A stretch of DNA of 11,380 bases from Desulfobacteraceae bacterium (GCA_030638935.1 DAOWDR010000071.1:1-11380), one strand, 5' to 3'; positions 1 to 7,951 are shown, counted from the first letter of the stretch. Numbers and translations are program-made. Notes: generated by a model not told the origin, from the letters alone.

Positions 1-591
1 CAGGCCCCAATACCCTTTATCATCTCTGATTTTTTTACAGGTTGAGCAAATGGGTATAAGACCATTCAGGGTTTTAATACGAGCCAAGGCATTTTTCAAT
101 TCTTTGACAAGTATCTCCCTTTCATTTTGGATAAGTATTCTTTCGGTGACATCCCGGGTGATATGAACTGCGCTGATCATCTCCCCTTCACTATTGAATA
201 TGGGATCAACCGTTATGAGCATCCAGTGACCCTCCCTGACTTCAAGCTCCACACTCTCTCTTTTTTTAGTTTTAAGCATTTTGGGAAGAGGGCAGGACTC
301 TATGGGGTGATCTGTGTTATGAAGTAGTTTACAGCATTTAAGCCCAATGGAATCTTGAACCCTTATTTGAAAATATTTTTCCACTGTACGGTTTGACCTG
401 AGAATTTTGGAATCAAGATCAATTATGGAGATCCAATCCTCAATGGCATCGACTGTTTTTTCCCAATCTTTTCTGGCGGCCCGTTTAATTTTATTGGTGA
501 TTTTATTTTCCCGAATCTGGACTCTGAGATTTTCATTCATTTTTTCCAGTTCGATGATCCGCTTTTTGGCATTTTTTTGATCAAGGCTCAT
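1..591 (-). CDS. PAS-domain sensor/signalling protein, C-terminus cut by window edge
   Basis: 197 codons are visible, open to the window edge, so the C-terminus is missing. The start ATG (589-591) has a strong GGAGGT ribosome site at 596-601. Residues about 5-40 are charged and helical, likely a coiled coil. Residues about 43-150 form a PAS fold ending in the usual ITRDVTERI linker. Inside the PAS domain is a Cys/His cluster (C86, C87, H91, C100, in the pattern CCKLLHNTDHPIESCP). It resembles the CxK-H-P-C-P variant found in many deltaproteobacterial PAS domains and may bind a metal or sense redox; that is inference. A second helix (about 150-175) leads into LIPICSTCKKIRDDKGYW, a CxxC tail common at the C-terminus of PAS and response-regulator proteins in this group and of unknown function. 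No kinase or GGDEF domain is visible. The gene lies downstream of the sigma-54 activator on the same strand, after a 215-nt gap. Family assignment is secure; the signal and output are unknown. Confidence 0.85.
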   Translation of the reverse strand, partial: MSLDQKNAKKRIIELEKMNENLRVQIRENKITNKIKRAARKDWEKTVDAIEDWISIIDLDSKILRSNRTVEKYFQIRVQDSIGLKCCKLLHNTDHPIESCPLPKMLKTKKRESVELEVREGHWMLITVDPIFNSEGEMISAVHITRDVTERILIQNEREILVKELKNALARIKTLNGLIPICSTCKKIRDDKGYWGL

Positions 592-806
592 TTATACCTC
601 CTTTACAAAGGTGTTGATCAAATATTGTCATCTAAAGTGCCAAATTTCGTATACAAAATTAAATTTGCATTCCGATCAGTTCTTTACATCACCATAAAGT
701 GAATCATTTCAGCATTCTTTAATTTAAGCACTTAGGCTATCAATGAATACCTTATGCAAAAAACGCTCCTCTTATTTGCTTGATGGTAAAAACAAATCTT
801 TAAGGA

Positions 807-2339
807 TTAATCCGTCTGGTTTCTTTTAATATTCAATTTCCTCATCCTGGAGGCAAAGGTGGACCGGTTGATGCCAGAGGCCTTAGCTGCCCAGGTGATA
901 TTCCAATTATGTTTTTTCAACAGCAATTGAACATAGGTTTTTTCCAATCCCGGCCAGGTCAATCCTGTGAGGTCCACCATGAACTCATTGGTCAACTGTG
1001 GCTGCAAACCGCCGGGAGAGGCATAGGGATCATCTGTTATGGACTGTTGTTCCCGGAAATGGGAGGGGAGGTTTACCGCCTGAATATACTCCTCGGGTGT
1101 GGTCACCATCAGATACCTGATCAGGTTTTCAAGCTCCCTGATGTTTCCAGGCCAGTGATATGCCACCAGATGCTGCATGGCATCGGGCACCACCTTTTTT
1201 TCCTGCCCATTGGCCTTAACGGATTCTGTTTCAAGAAAATGCTTGACCAGAAGAGGGATATCTTCCCGTCTCTCCCTCAAAGGCGGAAGGTGGACAGGCA
1301 GGACAGAGAGCCTATAATACAGATCCTGGCGGAAACTGTTTTCCGCAATCATTTTCTTAATATCCTTATTTGTGGCTGCAACAATTCTCACATCAATAAT
1401 CCGGGCCTTTGTTTCCCCCAAGGGCTTGATCTCATTTTTCTGCAGCACCCTGAGTAGTCCGGCCTGGGTACTCATGGGCATATCCCCTATCTCATCCAAA
1501 AACACCGTTCCGCCGTCGGCCGCTTCGAACAGGCCCGCCCTGTCCCGGGTGGCACCGGTAAATGCCCCTTTTTTATATCCAAACAATTCACTTTCCAAAA
1601 GGGTTTCCGGGATGGCAGAGCAATTCTGGACCAAAAAAGGTTTTTCCCTGCGAGAACTTCGCTTGTGGAGTCTTTCTGCTACCAATTCCTTTCCCGTGCC
1701 GCTTTCACCTGTTATCAATACATGAAAATCCGTGTCTGCATAGCTTTTGACAAGGCCCATACTTTTTTGGAAACTTTCGCTCTGCCCAATAATAAGACTC
1801 TCTTTTTGCATCCGGGAAAGGGCGGATTTCAAATGAAGGGCCTTCTTTTTTTCCTTGGAAAACAAAATGGCATTACTCATGGCAATTGAACAGATATCCA
1901 CAAGGTTTTGCAGGGGGTCCAGATATTCCTTATCCAGATTCAATCGTGTTTTACCCGGTGCTGTGTCAATAATCTGAACGGCGCCGTAAACCTCTTTTTC
2001 TCTCAAAAACAGAGGAAAACAAAGAATTTGACTGCTTTTCACAACAAATTCATCTTCAACCTCCCTATAATGCCTGCGATCACTTTTGGTCTCAGCAACG
2101 GTCATCTGCTTGTTCTCTATCACCCATCCCACGATACTGGGATGGCCGCTTTCCAGCACCACGCCTTTTATATTATCACTTTCAGCACCGGCAGCTTCCA
2201 CACAGACATAGGTATCTTCTTTTTGTATCCATATGGATCCCCGTCTTACATTATGTATCTTTATCAGGGAGTTTAAAAATTTTTTCTGGAGGGCTTCAGG
2301 ATCAAGCTCCTTAAACAATTCAATATCAGGCCTGGACAT
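807..2339 (-). CDS. sigma-54-dependent transcriptional activator (GAF / AAA+ / Fis-type HTH)
   Basis: This 510-residue protein is an enhancer-binding activator of sigma-54 RNA polymerase. Residues about 20-160 look like a GAF sensor domain, and there is no receiver domain, so control is probably by a small ligand or partner rather than phosphorylation. The AAA+ domain covers about 185-410. It has Walker A GESGTGKE (211-218), an intact GAFTGA loop (258-263) that contacts sigma-54, Walker B GGTVFLDEIGD (276-286), the arginine-finger region RQDLYYRL (337-344) and WPGNIREL (397-404). A Fis-like helix-turn-helix lies at about 476-503. All signature residues are present, so it should be an active ATPase. 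The start ATG at 2337-2339 is preceded by AGAGGTG on the minus strand, and a consensus sigma-70 promoter lies just upstream. Its targets are not shown by the sequence; the flanking PAS and PilZ-like genes are candidates. The specific regulon and gene name are unknown. Confidence 0.95.
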   Translation of the reverse strand: MSRPDIELFKELDPEALQKKFLNSLIKIHNVRRGSIWIQKEDTYVCVEAAGAESDNIKGVVLESGHPSIVGWVIENKQMTVAETKSDRRHYREVEDEFVVKSSQILCFPLFLREKEVYGAVQIIDTAPGKTRLNLDKEYLDPLQNLVDICSIAMSNAILFSKEKKKALHLKSALSRMQKESLIIGQSESFQKSMGLVKSYADTDFHVLITGESGTGKELVAERLHKRSSRREKPFLVQNCSAIPETLLESELFGYKKGAFTGATRDRAGLFEAADGGTVFLDEIGDMPMSTQAGLLRVLQKNEIKPLGETKARIIDVRIVAATNKDIKKMIAENSFRQDLYYRLSVLPVHLPPLRERREDIPLLVKHFLETESVKANGQEKKVVPDAMQHLVAYHWPGNIRELENLIRYLMVTTPEEYIQAVNLPSHFREQQSITDDPYASPGGLQPQLTNEFMVDLTGLTWPGLEKTYVQLLLKKHNWNITWAAKASGINRSTFASRMRKLNIKRNQTD

Positions 2340-2370
2340 TTACACCTCTTGTTGTCAATTATATATAACC

Positions 2371-2401
2371 ATTATAGCCAAATAGAAACACCGCGTGTCA
2401 A
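2371..2401 (-). promoter_or_regulatory. candidate sigma-70 promoter for the sigma-54 activator gene
   Basis: On the minus strand there is a perfect TTGACA (2396-2401) and a perfect TATAAT (2371-2376), with a 19-nt spacer, longer than the usual 17. Transcription would start near 2364, leaving a short leader of about 25 nt with the AGAGGTG ribosome site. The hexamers are seen directly; activity is inferred, and the long spacer is the main doubt. Confidence 0.45.
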
Positions 2402-2573
2402 ATAAAATTATTATTTCGATTCACACATCCCTCATATTAAATTATGATAAAATATATCGAATAATTTCAATAAGATCAAACAATATTTTGTCGACCTGGC
2501 ATAAAACATGAAACAATGAAGTTTAAGCACCCCCCTTAGCAGCCGGTTTCAAAGGGAATCAAAGGAGCGCAAC

Positions 2574-3056
2574 ATGGAACAAAAAATTATTATTGACAAT
2601 CTTGACACGGCCCGGCTTGCCTGCCCCCAATGCAAACGGACCAAAATCCTTCAATTGTCCGAATACAAATTAATCAAACGCCACACCCGGGTTAAATACA
2701 AATGCAACTGCGGCCACACCTATCTGGTCACTCTTGAAAAAAAATTCACCCCCCCAAAGGAAACCATGCTTGCAGGGACATTCCTTTCAAAAGAGGATCC
2801 CCAGTGTTCCGGCAAGATGATCATCAAAAGACTCAACAGCAAGGGGATTACACTAAAAACCAATGTTGAACAAAAAATTCTGCCGGGCCTCAACCTGATC
2901 CTTGAATTTGTCTTGGACGATGCCAAACAATCCATTGTTAAAAAACAGGTCCGGGTTTTGGCCAGGAATGGCAGATACCTGACCGCTGAATTCACAGCGG
3001 CAGAGCATTCAGACAACCTGGGCCCCTATCTGTTTTTTAATAAATTATATGTATAG
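2574..3056 (+). CDS. zinc-ribbon / PilZ-like domain protein
   Basis: This is a 160-residue soluble protein. Residues 17-48 hold a zinc-ribbon-like segment with two Cys pairs (CPQC and CNCGH). Residues about 52-155 match the shape of PilZ domains in Desulfobacterales proteins with this architecture, where the ribbon is followed by an arginine-rich linker, a beta-barrel strand, and a D-x-S-x-x-G turn. PilZ domains bind cyclic di-GMP through RxxxR and D/N-x-S-x-x-G. Here the linker reads LEKKFTPPKET and the turn reads RLNSKG, so both binding motifs are degraded. It may therefore act as a protein-interaction module rather than a c-di-GMP receptor (inference). The start has AAGGAG at 2562-2567 and a 6-nt spacer. 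It is divergent from the sigma-54 activator and convergent with priA, separated by only 7 nt. The PilZ assignment comes from fold-level resemblance and needs a profile search. Confidence 0.7.
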   Translation: MEQKIIIDNLDTARLACPQCKRTKILQLSEYKLIKRHTRVKYKCNCGHTYLVTLEKKFTPPKETMLAGTFLSKEDPQCSGKMIIKRLNSKGITLKTNVEQKILPGLNLILEFVLDDAKQSIVKKQVRVLARNGRYLTAEFTAAEHSDNLGPYLFFNKLYV

Positions 3057-3063
3057 GTATTGG

Positions 3064-5505
3064 CTACATTAAAGAGTAGGGGTCAACATCAATGGTAATG
3101 GTTACCTGTTTCATTGCTTTTACCTTAAGAATGGCCTTCATTGATTTGACCAGACGACTGATATTGGTTGAAGAAGGGCCTTTTATCAGAATTTGCCACC
3201 TGAACCGTGAAGATATTCTATGGATAGCCGCCTCAATGGGACCAAGAATCTGGACGGTTTCTCTTATTTCAGGGGTGGCTGATAACAGCTGATTCAAAAC
3301 ATCGGCCACCTGTTCAACTATTTGGGCAACCTTTTTTTCATCCCTGCCTGAAATTTTCAATTGAATCATCCGGGTAAAGGGCGGGTACATCAGAGCCTTC
3401 CTAAAAGGAGCTTCATTATTATAAAAATCCATATAGTCCTGACGTCTGGCCGCTTCAATGGCAAAGTGCTCCGGGTTATAGGTCTGCATGATCACCCTCC
3501 CCGGCTCCTGCCCCCTACCCGCCCTTCCCGCCACCTGGGCCAATAGCTGGAAGGTACGCTCCCCAGCCCTGAAATCGGGCAGACTTAAGGAGAGATCAGC
3601 ACAGATAACCCCCACCAGGGTGATGAAGGGAAAATCATGTCCCTTTGCCAGCATCTGGGTTCCAACAATAATATCAACAGTCCGATTCCGGATACTTTTC
3701 AACAGCTTTAAGACACTACCCTTTTTGGCTGTGGAATCCTGATCAATTCTTGCCAGCCTGGCATCGGGAAACATGGATTTAAGCATGGTCTCGATTTTTT
3801 CCGTACCAAATCCAAAATTTTGAATTTTACTGGACTTGCAGGAAGGACAGCTAACCTTGGCTGCCAGGGTATGCCCGCAAAGATGGCATTTATAGACATC
3901 CTGGCCCCTGTGAAAGGTCATGGTCACATCGCAGAACTCACAATTAAGAGACTTACCACAATCCTTGCAGGCCGGGAATGTGGCAAATCCCCGTCGATTC
4001 AAAAAAATCAATGTCTGGTTACCTTTTTCAAGGCAGGCCCGGATCTGAATTGCCAGCTCAGGCGTGATAATCCTTTCAGTTCCCCTGAAATCCTTGTATT
4101 TTTTTAAGTCCACCAGGGTGATTTTTGGCAGAGGATTTTGGTTAACCCGCTTTTCAAGAATCAATTGGACAAATTTATCCTCCCTGACATTCTGATAGGA
4201 TTGAACCGAAGGGGTGGCTGAACCCAGGATAACCGGACAGCCATACATCTTGGCCCTGACAACGGCAAGATCCCTGGCATTATACCGCAGCCCTGTTTCC
4301 TGTTTATAGGAGGAGTCATGTTCTTCATCCACAATAATCACCCCGATATTTTCAATGGGTGAGAATATGGCGGATCGTGCACCGATCACGATACTGACCT
4401 TGCCAAGGACCAGCTTTCTCCACTGGTCCAGACGTTCCCCATGGGTGAGCATGGAATGTATCACGGCGATATTCTCCCCAAACCGGGCCCTAAACCGCCT
4501 CTCGGTCTGGGAAATCAGGGCTATCTCCGGCACCAGAACAATGGCTGTCTTGCCCGATTTAACCGCATCTGCCGTAAGGCGCATATAGACCTCGGTTTTG
4601 CCCGAGCCTGTGACCCCGGTCAAAAGATAGGGGACAAACCCCTTCCCCCTATTTTCCTCTACTGTTTTAATCAGGGTTGCCTGCTCTTGGGTGAGTTTTG
4701 GCGGGGTATCCGGCTCCACCGGGTCCCCCAGGGGATCACGGAAAACCTGGCGCTGGATGATTCCGATGTAACCTGCTTTGGCCAGGGGGGCTATCAGCTT
4801 TGCCGCAGTGGGGACATGGGCCTTGAGGCTGGTCAGGGAAATTTCCTGTTTTTCCCTGGTAAGGCTTAAAATCTGTTGGCGTTTATGTGAAAGCCGGATA
4901 TTTTTTTTCGGCACCTCTCCAAGGTGCTGGATAAATTTTTCTTTTTTTATATTGGCTATCTCTTTTTTCAACACCGCAGAAACTGACAGCAAATTGTTTT
5001 TTTCCATTTTTCGGACCAGGGAGGTGATGGAAGGGTTGGGACTGTTTTTTATCAATTGCTTCAGGGTACAGCCTTGTTTTTCATTTAAAAATTGAATCAC
5101 CCCTGCTTCACCGGGAGCAAGGGTTCCTGCGGCAAAATCTTTATTCCCGGCCTCGGTAACAAAAACACAGGAAACATCTTGCCGGTCAAGGCCGGCGGGA
5201 AGGGCGGTTTTAATCACCTCTCCCAGGGGATGGATATAATATTTGGCCACCCATTTAAAAAAAGGTATTTCATCCACCGGAAACAGGGGATGATCGTCCA
5301 ATACATCCAAAATTTTTTTGACCTTGTAAGGGCCGGCATTTTCCTGTTCCCCAAGGATATACCCGGTCACCCTTCGTTTGCCAAAGGGAACCAGAACCCG
5401 CATACCCACTGCACATTGCTCCCTTAAATGTTCCGGCACCTTATAAACGAATGTATTATCCAGGGGCAGGGTCACGCTTACATCTATGTAGTCTGTTTGG
5501 ATCAT
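3064..5505 (-). CDS. priA: primosomal protein N' / replication restart helicase PriA
   Basis: This 813-residue 3'-to-5' superfamily 2 helicase recognises stalled or repaired forks and reloads the replisome. The N-terminal 3'-DNA-binding domain (about 1-105) starts with the typical DVSVTLPLDNTFVYKVP. A winged-helix region follows, then the helicase core: Walker A GVTGSGKT (297-304), DEEH box (393-396), motif V GTQMLAKGHDF (615-625) and motif VI QVAGRAGR (657-664). Eight cysteines (513, 516, 522, 525, 540, 543, 553, 556) form the two zinc sites that PriA inserts in its helicase lobe. I chose the ATG at 5503-5505 because the family N-terminus begins there; the same frame stays open to 5715, but that extension has no PriA similarity and would run into upp. 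The ribosome site is weak. Length and motifs are complete. The gene is divergent from upp. Confidence 0.97.
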   Translation of the reverse strand: MIQTDYIDVSVTLPLDNTFVYKVPEHLREQCAVGMRVLVPFGKRRVTGYILGEQENAGPYKVKKILDVLDDHPLFPVDEIPFFKWVAKYYIHPLGEVIKTALPAGLDRQDVSCVFVTEAGNKDFAAGTLAPGEAGVIQFLNEKQGCTLKQLIKNSPNPSITSLVRKMEKNNLLSVSAVLKKEIANIKKEKFIQHLGEVPKKNIRLSHKRQQILSLTREKQEISLTSLKAHVPTAAKLIAPLAKAGYIGIIQRQVFRDPLGDPVEPDTPPKLTQEQATLIKTVEENRGKGFVPYLLTGVTGSGKTEVYMRLTADAVKSGKTAIVLVPEIALISQTERRFRARFGENIAVIHSMLTHGERLDQWRKLVLGKVSIVIGARSAIFSPIENIGVIIVDEEHDSSYKQETGLRYNARDLAVVRAKMYGCPVILGSATPSVQSYQNVREDKFVQLILEKRVNQNPLPKITLVDLKKYKDFRGTERIITPELAIQIRACLEKGNQTLIFLNRRGFATFPACKDCGKSLNCEFCDVTMTFHRGQDVYKCHLCGHTLAAKVSCPSCKSSKIQNFGFGTEKIETMLKSMFPDARLARIDQDSTAKKGSVLKLLKSIRNRTVDIIVGTQMLAKGHDFPFITLVGVICADLSLSLPDFRAGERTFQLLAQVAGRAGRGQEPGRVIMQTYNPEHFAIEAARRQDYMDFYNNEAPFRKALMYPPFTRMIQLKISGRDEKKVAQIVEQVADVLNQLLSATPEIRETVQILGPIEAAIHRISSRFRWQILIKGPSSTNISRLVKSMKAILKVKAMKQVTITIDVDPYSLM

Positions 5506-5556
5506 TGGATCTATTGTGCACAAAAAAAGATTAATTTCAATATCAGACTTATTTTC

Positions 5557-5583
5557 TTGACTAAAAAACCGGTGTTTTATAAT
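5557..5583 (+). promoter_or_regulatory. candidate promoter for upp-permease operon
   Basis: In the 133-nt divergent priA-upp spacer, TTGACT (5557-5562) and a perfect TATAAT (5578-5583) face upp with a 15-nt spacer. Shifting the -10 by one or two bases (ATAATT or TAATTA) gives 16-17 nt. No attenuator-like hairpin or clear pyrimidine-responsive leader was seen between this and upp. Function is inferred from sequence resemblance only. Confidence 0.4.
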
Positions 5584-5638
5584 TATGAAAGAATATATTT
5601 TTTTCGTTATAGCAATAAATAAGGAACAAGGAGGCACC

Positions 5639-6265
5639 ATGGCTGTATTCGTAGAGGACCATCCTCTCATTAAACATAAATTAGGGCTCATGCGGCAAAA
5701 AGACATTAGCACCAAGGATTTCAGAGAATTGGCATCAGAGGTGGCACGGCTTTTGACCTATGAAGCCACCAAAAACTTTTCCACGGAAAAAAAAGTCATC
5801 GAGGGCTGGGCCGGCAAGGTTGAAGTCGAAAAATTAAAAGGTAAAAAGATCGCCATAGTCCCAATTTTAAGAGCGGGCCTGGGCATGATGGACGGTGTTA
5901 TCGACCTGATCCCTTCGGCCAAAGTCAGCGTGGTGGGCTTTTACCGAAACGAAGAAACCCTTAAGCCGGTTCAGTATTATGTCAAAACAGCCAGTGCAAT
6001 GGAAGAAAGAATTGCCCTGATCCTTGACCCCATGCTGGCCACCGGCGGCACCCTGATTGCCACCATTGATCTGCTCAAAGAGGCCGGGTGTAAAAAGATA
6101 AAAGGCCTGTTCCTGGTGGCGGCCCCGGAAGGGATTGCCAAGGTTGCCGAAAAACATCCTGATGTGGATATTTATACGGCCAGTGTGGATGAATGCCTCA
6201 ACGATGCTGGGTATATCCTTCCGGGCTTAGGTGATGCCGGGGATAAAATTTTCGGAACCAAATAA
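5639..6265 (+). CDS. upp: uracil phosphoribosyltransferase
   Basis: Converts uracil and PRPP to UMP and pyrophosphate in the cytoplasm, the key step of uracil salvage. At 208 residues it has the usual bacterial length. The PRPP-binding loop is LDPMLATGGTL (129-139). The uracil-binding C-terminus has GYILPGLGDAGDKIFGT (191-207), and PILRAGLGMMDG (75-86) is the conserved type I PRTase region. I chose the ATG at 5639, not the in-frame ATG at 5585, because AAGGAGG (5628-5634) sits 4 nt ahead of it and the family begins MAVFVEDHPLIKHKL. The permease gene follows after a 35-nt gap on the same strand, so import and salvage are probably co-transcribed and end at the terminator at 7578-7625. Confidence 0.97.
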   Translation: MAVFVEDHPLIKHKLGLMRQKDISTKDFRELASEVARLLTYEATKNFSTEKKVIEGWAGKVEVEKLKGKKIAIVPILRAGLGMMDGVIDLIPSAKVSVVGFYRNEETLKPVQYYVKTASAMEERIALILDPMLATGGTLIATIDLLKEAGCKKIKGLFLVAAPEGIAKVAEKHPDVDIYTASVDECLNDAGYILPGLGDAGDKIFGTK

Positions 6266-6300
6266 TATCAATTAACCATAGAAAAGGAAAAAACTTTAAG

Positions 6301-7545
6301 ATGTCCCACAATCATTCATCAACGGAATACAATTTTCAAGTTAAAGATGGTTTCCTAGGCGCCCAGATGTTATTTGTAGCCTTTGGTGCCCTGGTTCTCG
6401 TACCGCTCTTAACGGGTCTGAACCCCAATGTGGCATTGTTCACTGCCGGCCTTGGCACAATAGTTTTTCAAATCATCACCCGGGGCAAAGTCCCTGTGTT
6501 TCTGGCCTCCTCCTTTGCCTTTATCGCACCCATTATCTATGGAGTGCAAACCTGGGGTATCCCCGGCACCATGTGCGGCCTTGCTGCCGCAGGTGTGATC
6601 TATATTCTTCTCAGCCTCCTGGTAAGATGGCAGGGAAACGAAATTATAAAACGTGTCCTCCCCCCTGTGGTAACTGGTCCTGTCATCATGGTTATCGGCT
6701 TGATTCTGGCACCGGTGGCCGTCCACATGACAATGGGCAAAACCGGGGATGGCGCCATTGTCCTCTTTTCCCAGACAAAGGCCATGATAGTTGGTCTATC
6801 CGCCCTTGGCACCACCATCCTGGTTTCCATTCTTGGGAAGGGCCTTCTAAGACTCATCCCCATCCTCTGCGGCATTATAGTTGGATATATTCTCTGCCTG
6901 TTCTTTGGATTTGTGGATTTTTCAGGAATTTCCAAGGCAGCCTGGTTTGCAGTACCCAATTTTACACTGCCGGAATGGAATCTTGAAGCCATTTTTTATA
7001 TTGTCCCCATTGCCATTGCACCGGCCATTGAGCATTTTGGAGATGTGGTGGCCATTGGCGGGGTTACGGGCAAAGATTACCTCAAGGACCCGGGAATTCA
7101 AAACACCATGCTGGGAGACGGTATTGCCACCTCCCTGGCAGCCTTTCTCGGCGGTCCGCCAAACACCACCTATTCGGAAGTGACAGGGGCCGTTGCCCTG
7201 ACAAAAATATACAATCCAGCCATCATGACCTGGGCGGCCATTACAGCCATGCTCCTGGCCTTTGTCGGTAAACTCGGAGCGATTCTCCAGACCATTCCCA
7301 CACCGGTAATGGGGGGCATCATGCTCCTGCTCTTCGGGGCCATCATGGTTGTCGGGCTCAACACCCTGGTCCGATCCGGAGATGACCTTTTGGAAGCCAG
7401 GAACCTATCCATAGTGGCCTTGATCCTGATATTCGGCATCGGCGGCATGAGCTTTTCCGCAGGCCAGTTTCAGCTCCAGGGCATTGGACTTGCCGGTATT
7501 CTCGGGGTAACACTCAACCTTGTTCTTCCCAAAAGCCGGGAATAA
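6301..7545 (+). CDS. uraA: uracil/nucleobase permease, NCS2 family (UraA-like)
   Basis: This 414-residue inner-membrane nucleobase:proton symporter probably supplies uracil to Upp. The sequence is strongly hydrophobic, with a pattern consistent with the 14-segment UraA fold. Family landmarks are VLVPLLTGLNPNVALFTAG (about 32-50), GKVPVFLASSFAFIAPI (62-78), the substrate-binding Glu in AIEHFGDVV (E244) and the second Glu in NTTYSEVTG (E293), followed by IPTPVMGGI (332-340). Both glutamates that match the uracil-contacting residues of E. coli UraA are kept. One difference is that the QH pair usually found in helix 1 is QM here (Q22-M23). The start ATG at 6301 has only a loosely placed AAGGA upstream, so translation may depend partly on coupling to upp. 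Uracil as substrate is inferred from the neighbour; xanthine or another base cannot be excluded. Confidence 0.92.
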   Translation: MSHNHSSTEYNFQVKDGFLGAQMLFVAFGALVLVPLLTGLNPNVALFTAGLGTIVFQIITRGKVPVFLASSFAFIAPIIYGVQTWGIPGTMCGLAAAGVIYILLSLLVRWQGNEIIKRVLPPVVTGPVIMVIGLILAPVAVHMTMGKTGDGAIVLFSQTKAMIVGLSALGTTILVSILGKGLLRLIPILCGIIVGYILCLFFGFVDFSGISKAAWFAVPNFTLPEWNLEAIFYIVPIAIAPAIEHFGDVVAIGGVTGKDYLKDPGIQNTMLGDGIATSLAAFLGGPPNTTYSEVTGAVALTKIYNPAIMTWAAITAMLLAFVGKLGAILQTIPTPVMGGIMLLLFGAIMVVGLNTLVRSGDDLLEARNLSIVALILIFGIGGMSFSAGQFQLQGIGLAGILGVTLNLVLPKSRE

Positions 7546-7577
7546 ATTATTTAAAATTTCACCCCAAACATTGCCCT

Positions 7578-7625
7578 AAAAAACGTCCTTGAAAGCCAAA
7601 CCCGGTTTCAAGGACGTTTTTTTTA
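7578..7625 (+). terminator. rho-independent terminator after the upp-permease operon
   Basis: A perfect 17-nt inverted repeat (7578-7594 with 7606-7622, core ACGTCCTTGAAA / TTTCAAGGACGT) encloses an 11-nt loop. The left arm starts with six A and the right arm runs into eight T, so it could terminate in both directions. It is the strongest terminator in the window and marks the operon end. Confidence 0.95.
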
Positions 7626-7630
7626 TTTTA

Positions 7631-7659
7631 TTGACACAGATCAAGTTCAAAAATTTATT
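7631..7659 (+). promoter_or_regulatory. candidate promoter with FNR-like half-site overlap, upstream of the small-protein cluster
   Basis: A perfect TTGACA (7631-7636) is followed after 17 nt by TTTATT (7654-7659, four of six matches to TATAAT). The same place reads TTGAC-ACAG-ATCAA (7631-7644), nine of ten positions of the FNR-type TTGAT-N4-ATCAA box, which would overlap the -35. A redox-responsive Crp/Fnr regulator is possible, but a nine-of-ten match can arise by chance in a window this long. Confidence 0.3.
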
Positions 7660-7708
7660 TTCCTGGTAACCTGTCCATATTAAACTTTAAAATGAAAGGA
7701 ATAAACTA

Positions 7709-7951
7709 ATGCACGATGGATGTTCAGGTGCCTATGAATCAGGTAAAGAGATAGTGGACAAAATCCGAATGATGGGATTTAATACAACACCCTTGGCTCC
7801 CACCCTTGAAATTGACTGCAGTAACTGTCATGCTCATTTCCAAATGGAAGTGATGGAATCCCAATGCCCCTCCTGCGGGATGGTTTACGGAGTTACTCCC
7901 TGCCATTCCCATAGCTCGGAATTTGCAAAAGCCGCCGGAGTAAACTATTAA
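7709..7951 (+). CDS. small Cys/His-rich putative zinc-ribbon protein, unknown function
   Basis: This 80-residue soluble protein has no signal peptide. It has two CxxC knuckles, CSNC (37-40) and CPSC (53-56), spaced as in a zinc ribbon. Additional possible ligands are C5, C65 and five histidines (H2, H41, H43, H66, H68). The N-terminus MHDGCSGAYESGKEIVDKIR looks helical. I recognise the type as a conserved small protein of Desulfobacterales, but know of no assigned function. The start is supported by GAAAGGA (7694-7700) 8 nt upstream. The stop at 7951 directly abuts the ATG of the next gene, so translation is probably coupled, and it likely forms one operon with the 59-residue protein and the DUF3786 protein. 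Metal binding is inference from the cysteine pattern. Confidence 0.85.
   Translation: MHDGCSGAYESGKEIVDKIRMMGFNTTPLAPTLEIDCSNCHAHFQMEVMESQCPSCGMVYGVTPCHSHSSEFAKAAGVNY

Noticed and set aside
592..806. Possible terminator hairpin between the sigma-54 activator and the PAS gene
   Set aside because: The best inverted repeat (around AGGTAT / ATAGCCT on the minus strand) is short, bulged, and has no following T-run on that strand.
909..1457. 182-codon plus-strand ORF opposite the sigma-54 activator
   Set aside because: It is antisense to the conserved AAA+ domain and shows no domain of its own.
4441..4869. 142-codon plus-strand ORF opposite priA
   Set aside because: It is an antisense shadow of the conserved helicase core, with no ribosome site or recognisable domain.
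5585..5638. Upstream in-frame ATG for upp
   Set aside because: It adds 18 residues not found in the family, overlaps the candidate promoter region, and lacks a ribosome site, while the ATG at 5639 has AAGGAGG.
5506..5715. 70-residue N-terminal extension of PriA
   Set aside because: The extension has no resemblance to PriA, would overlap the start of upp, and the family N-terminus begins at the ATG at 5503-5505.
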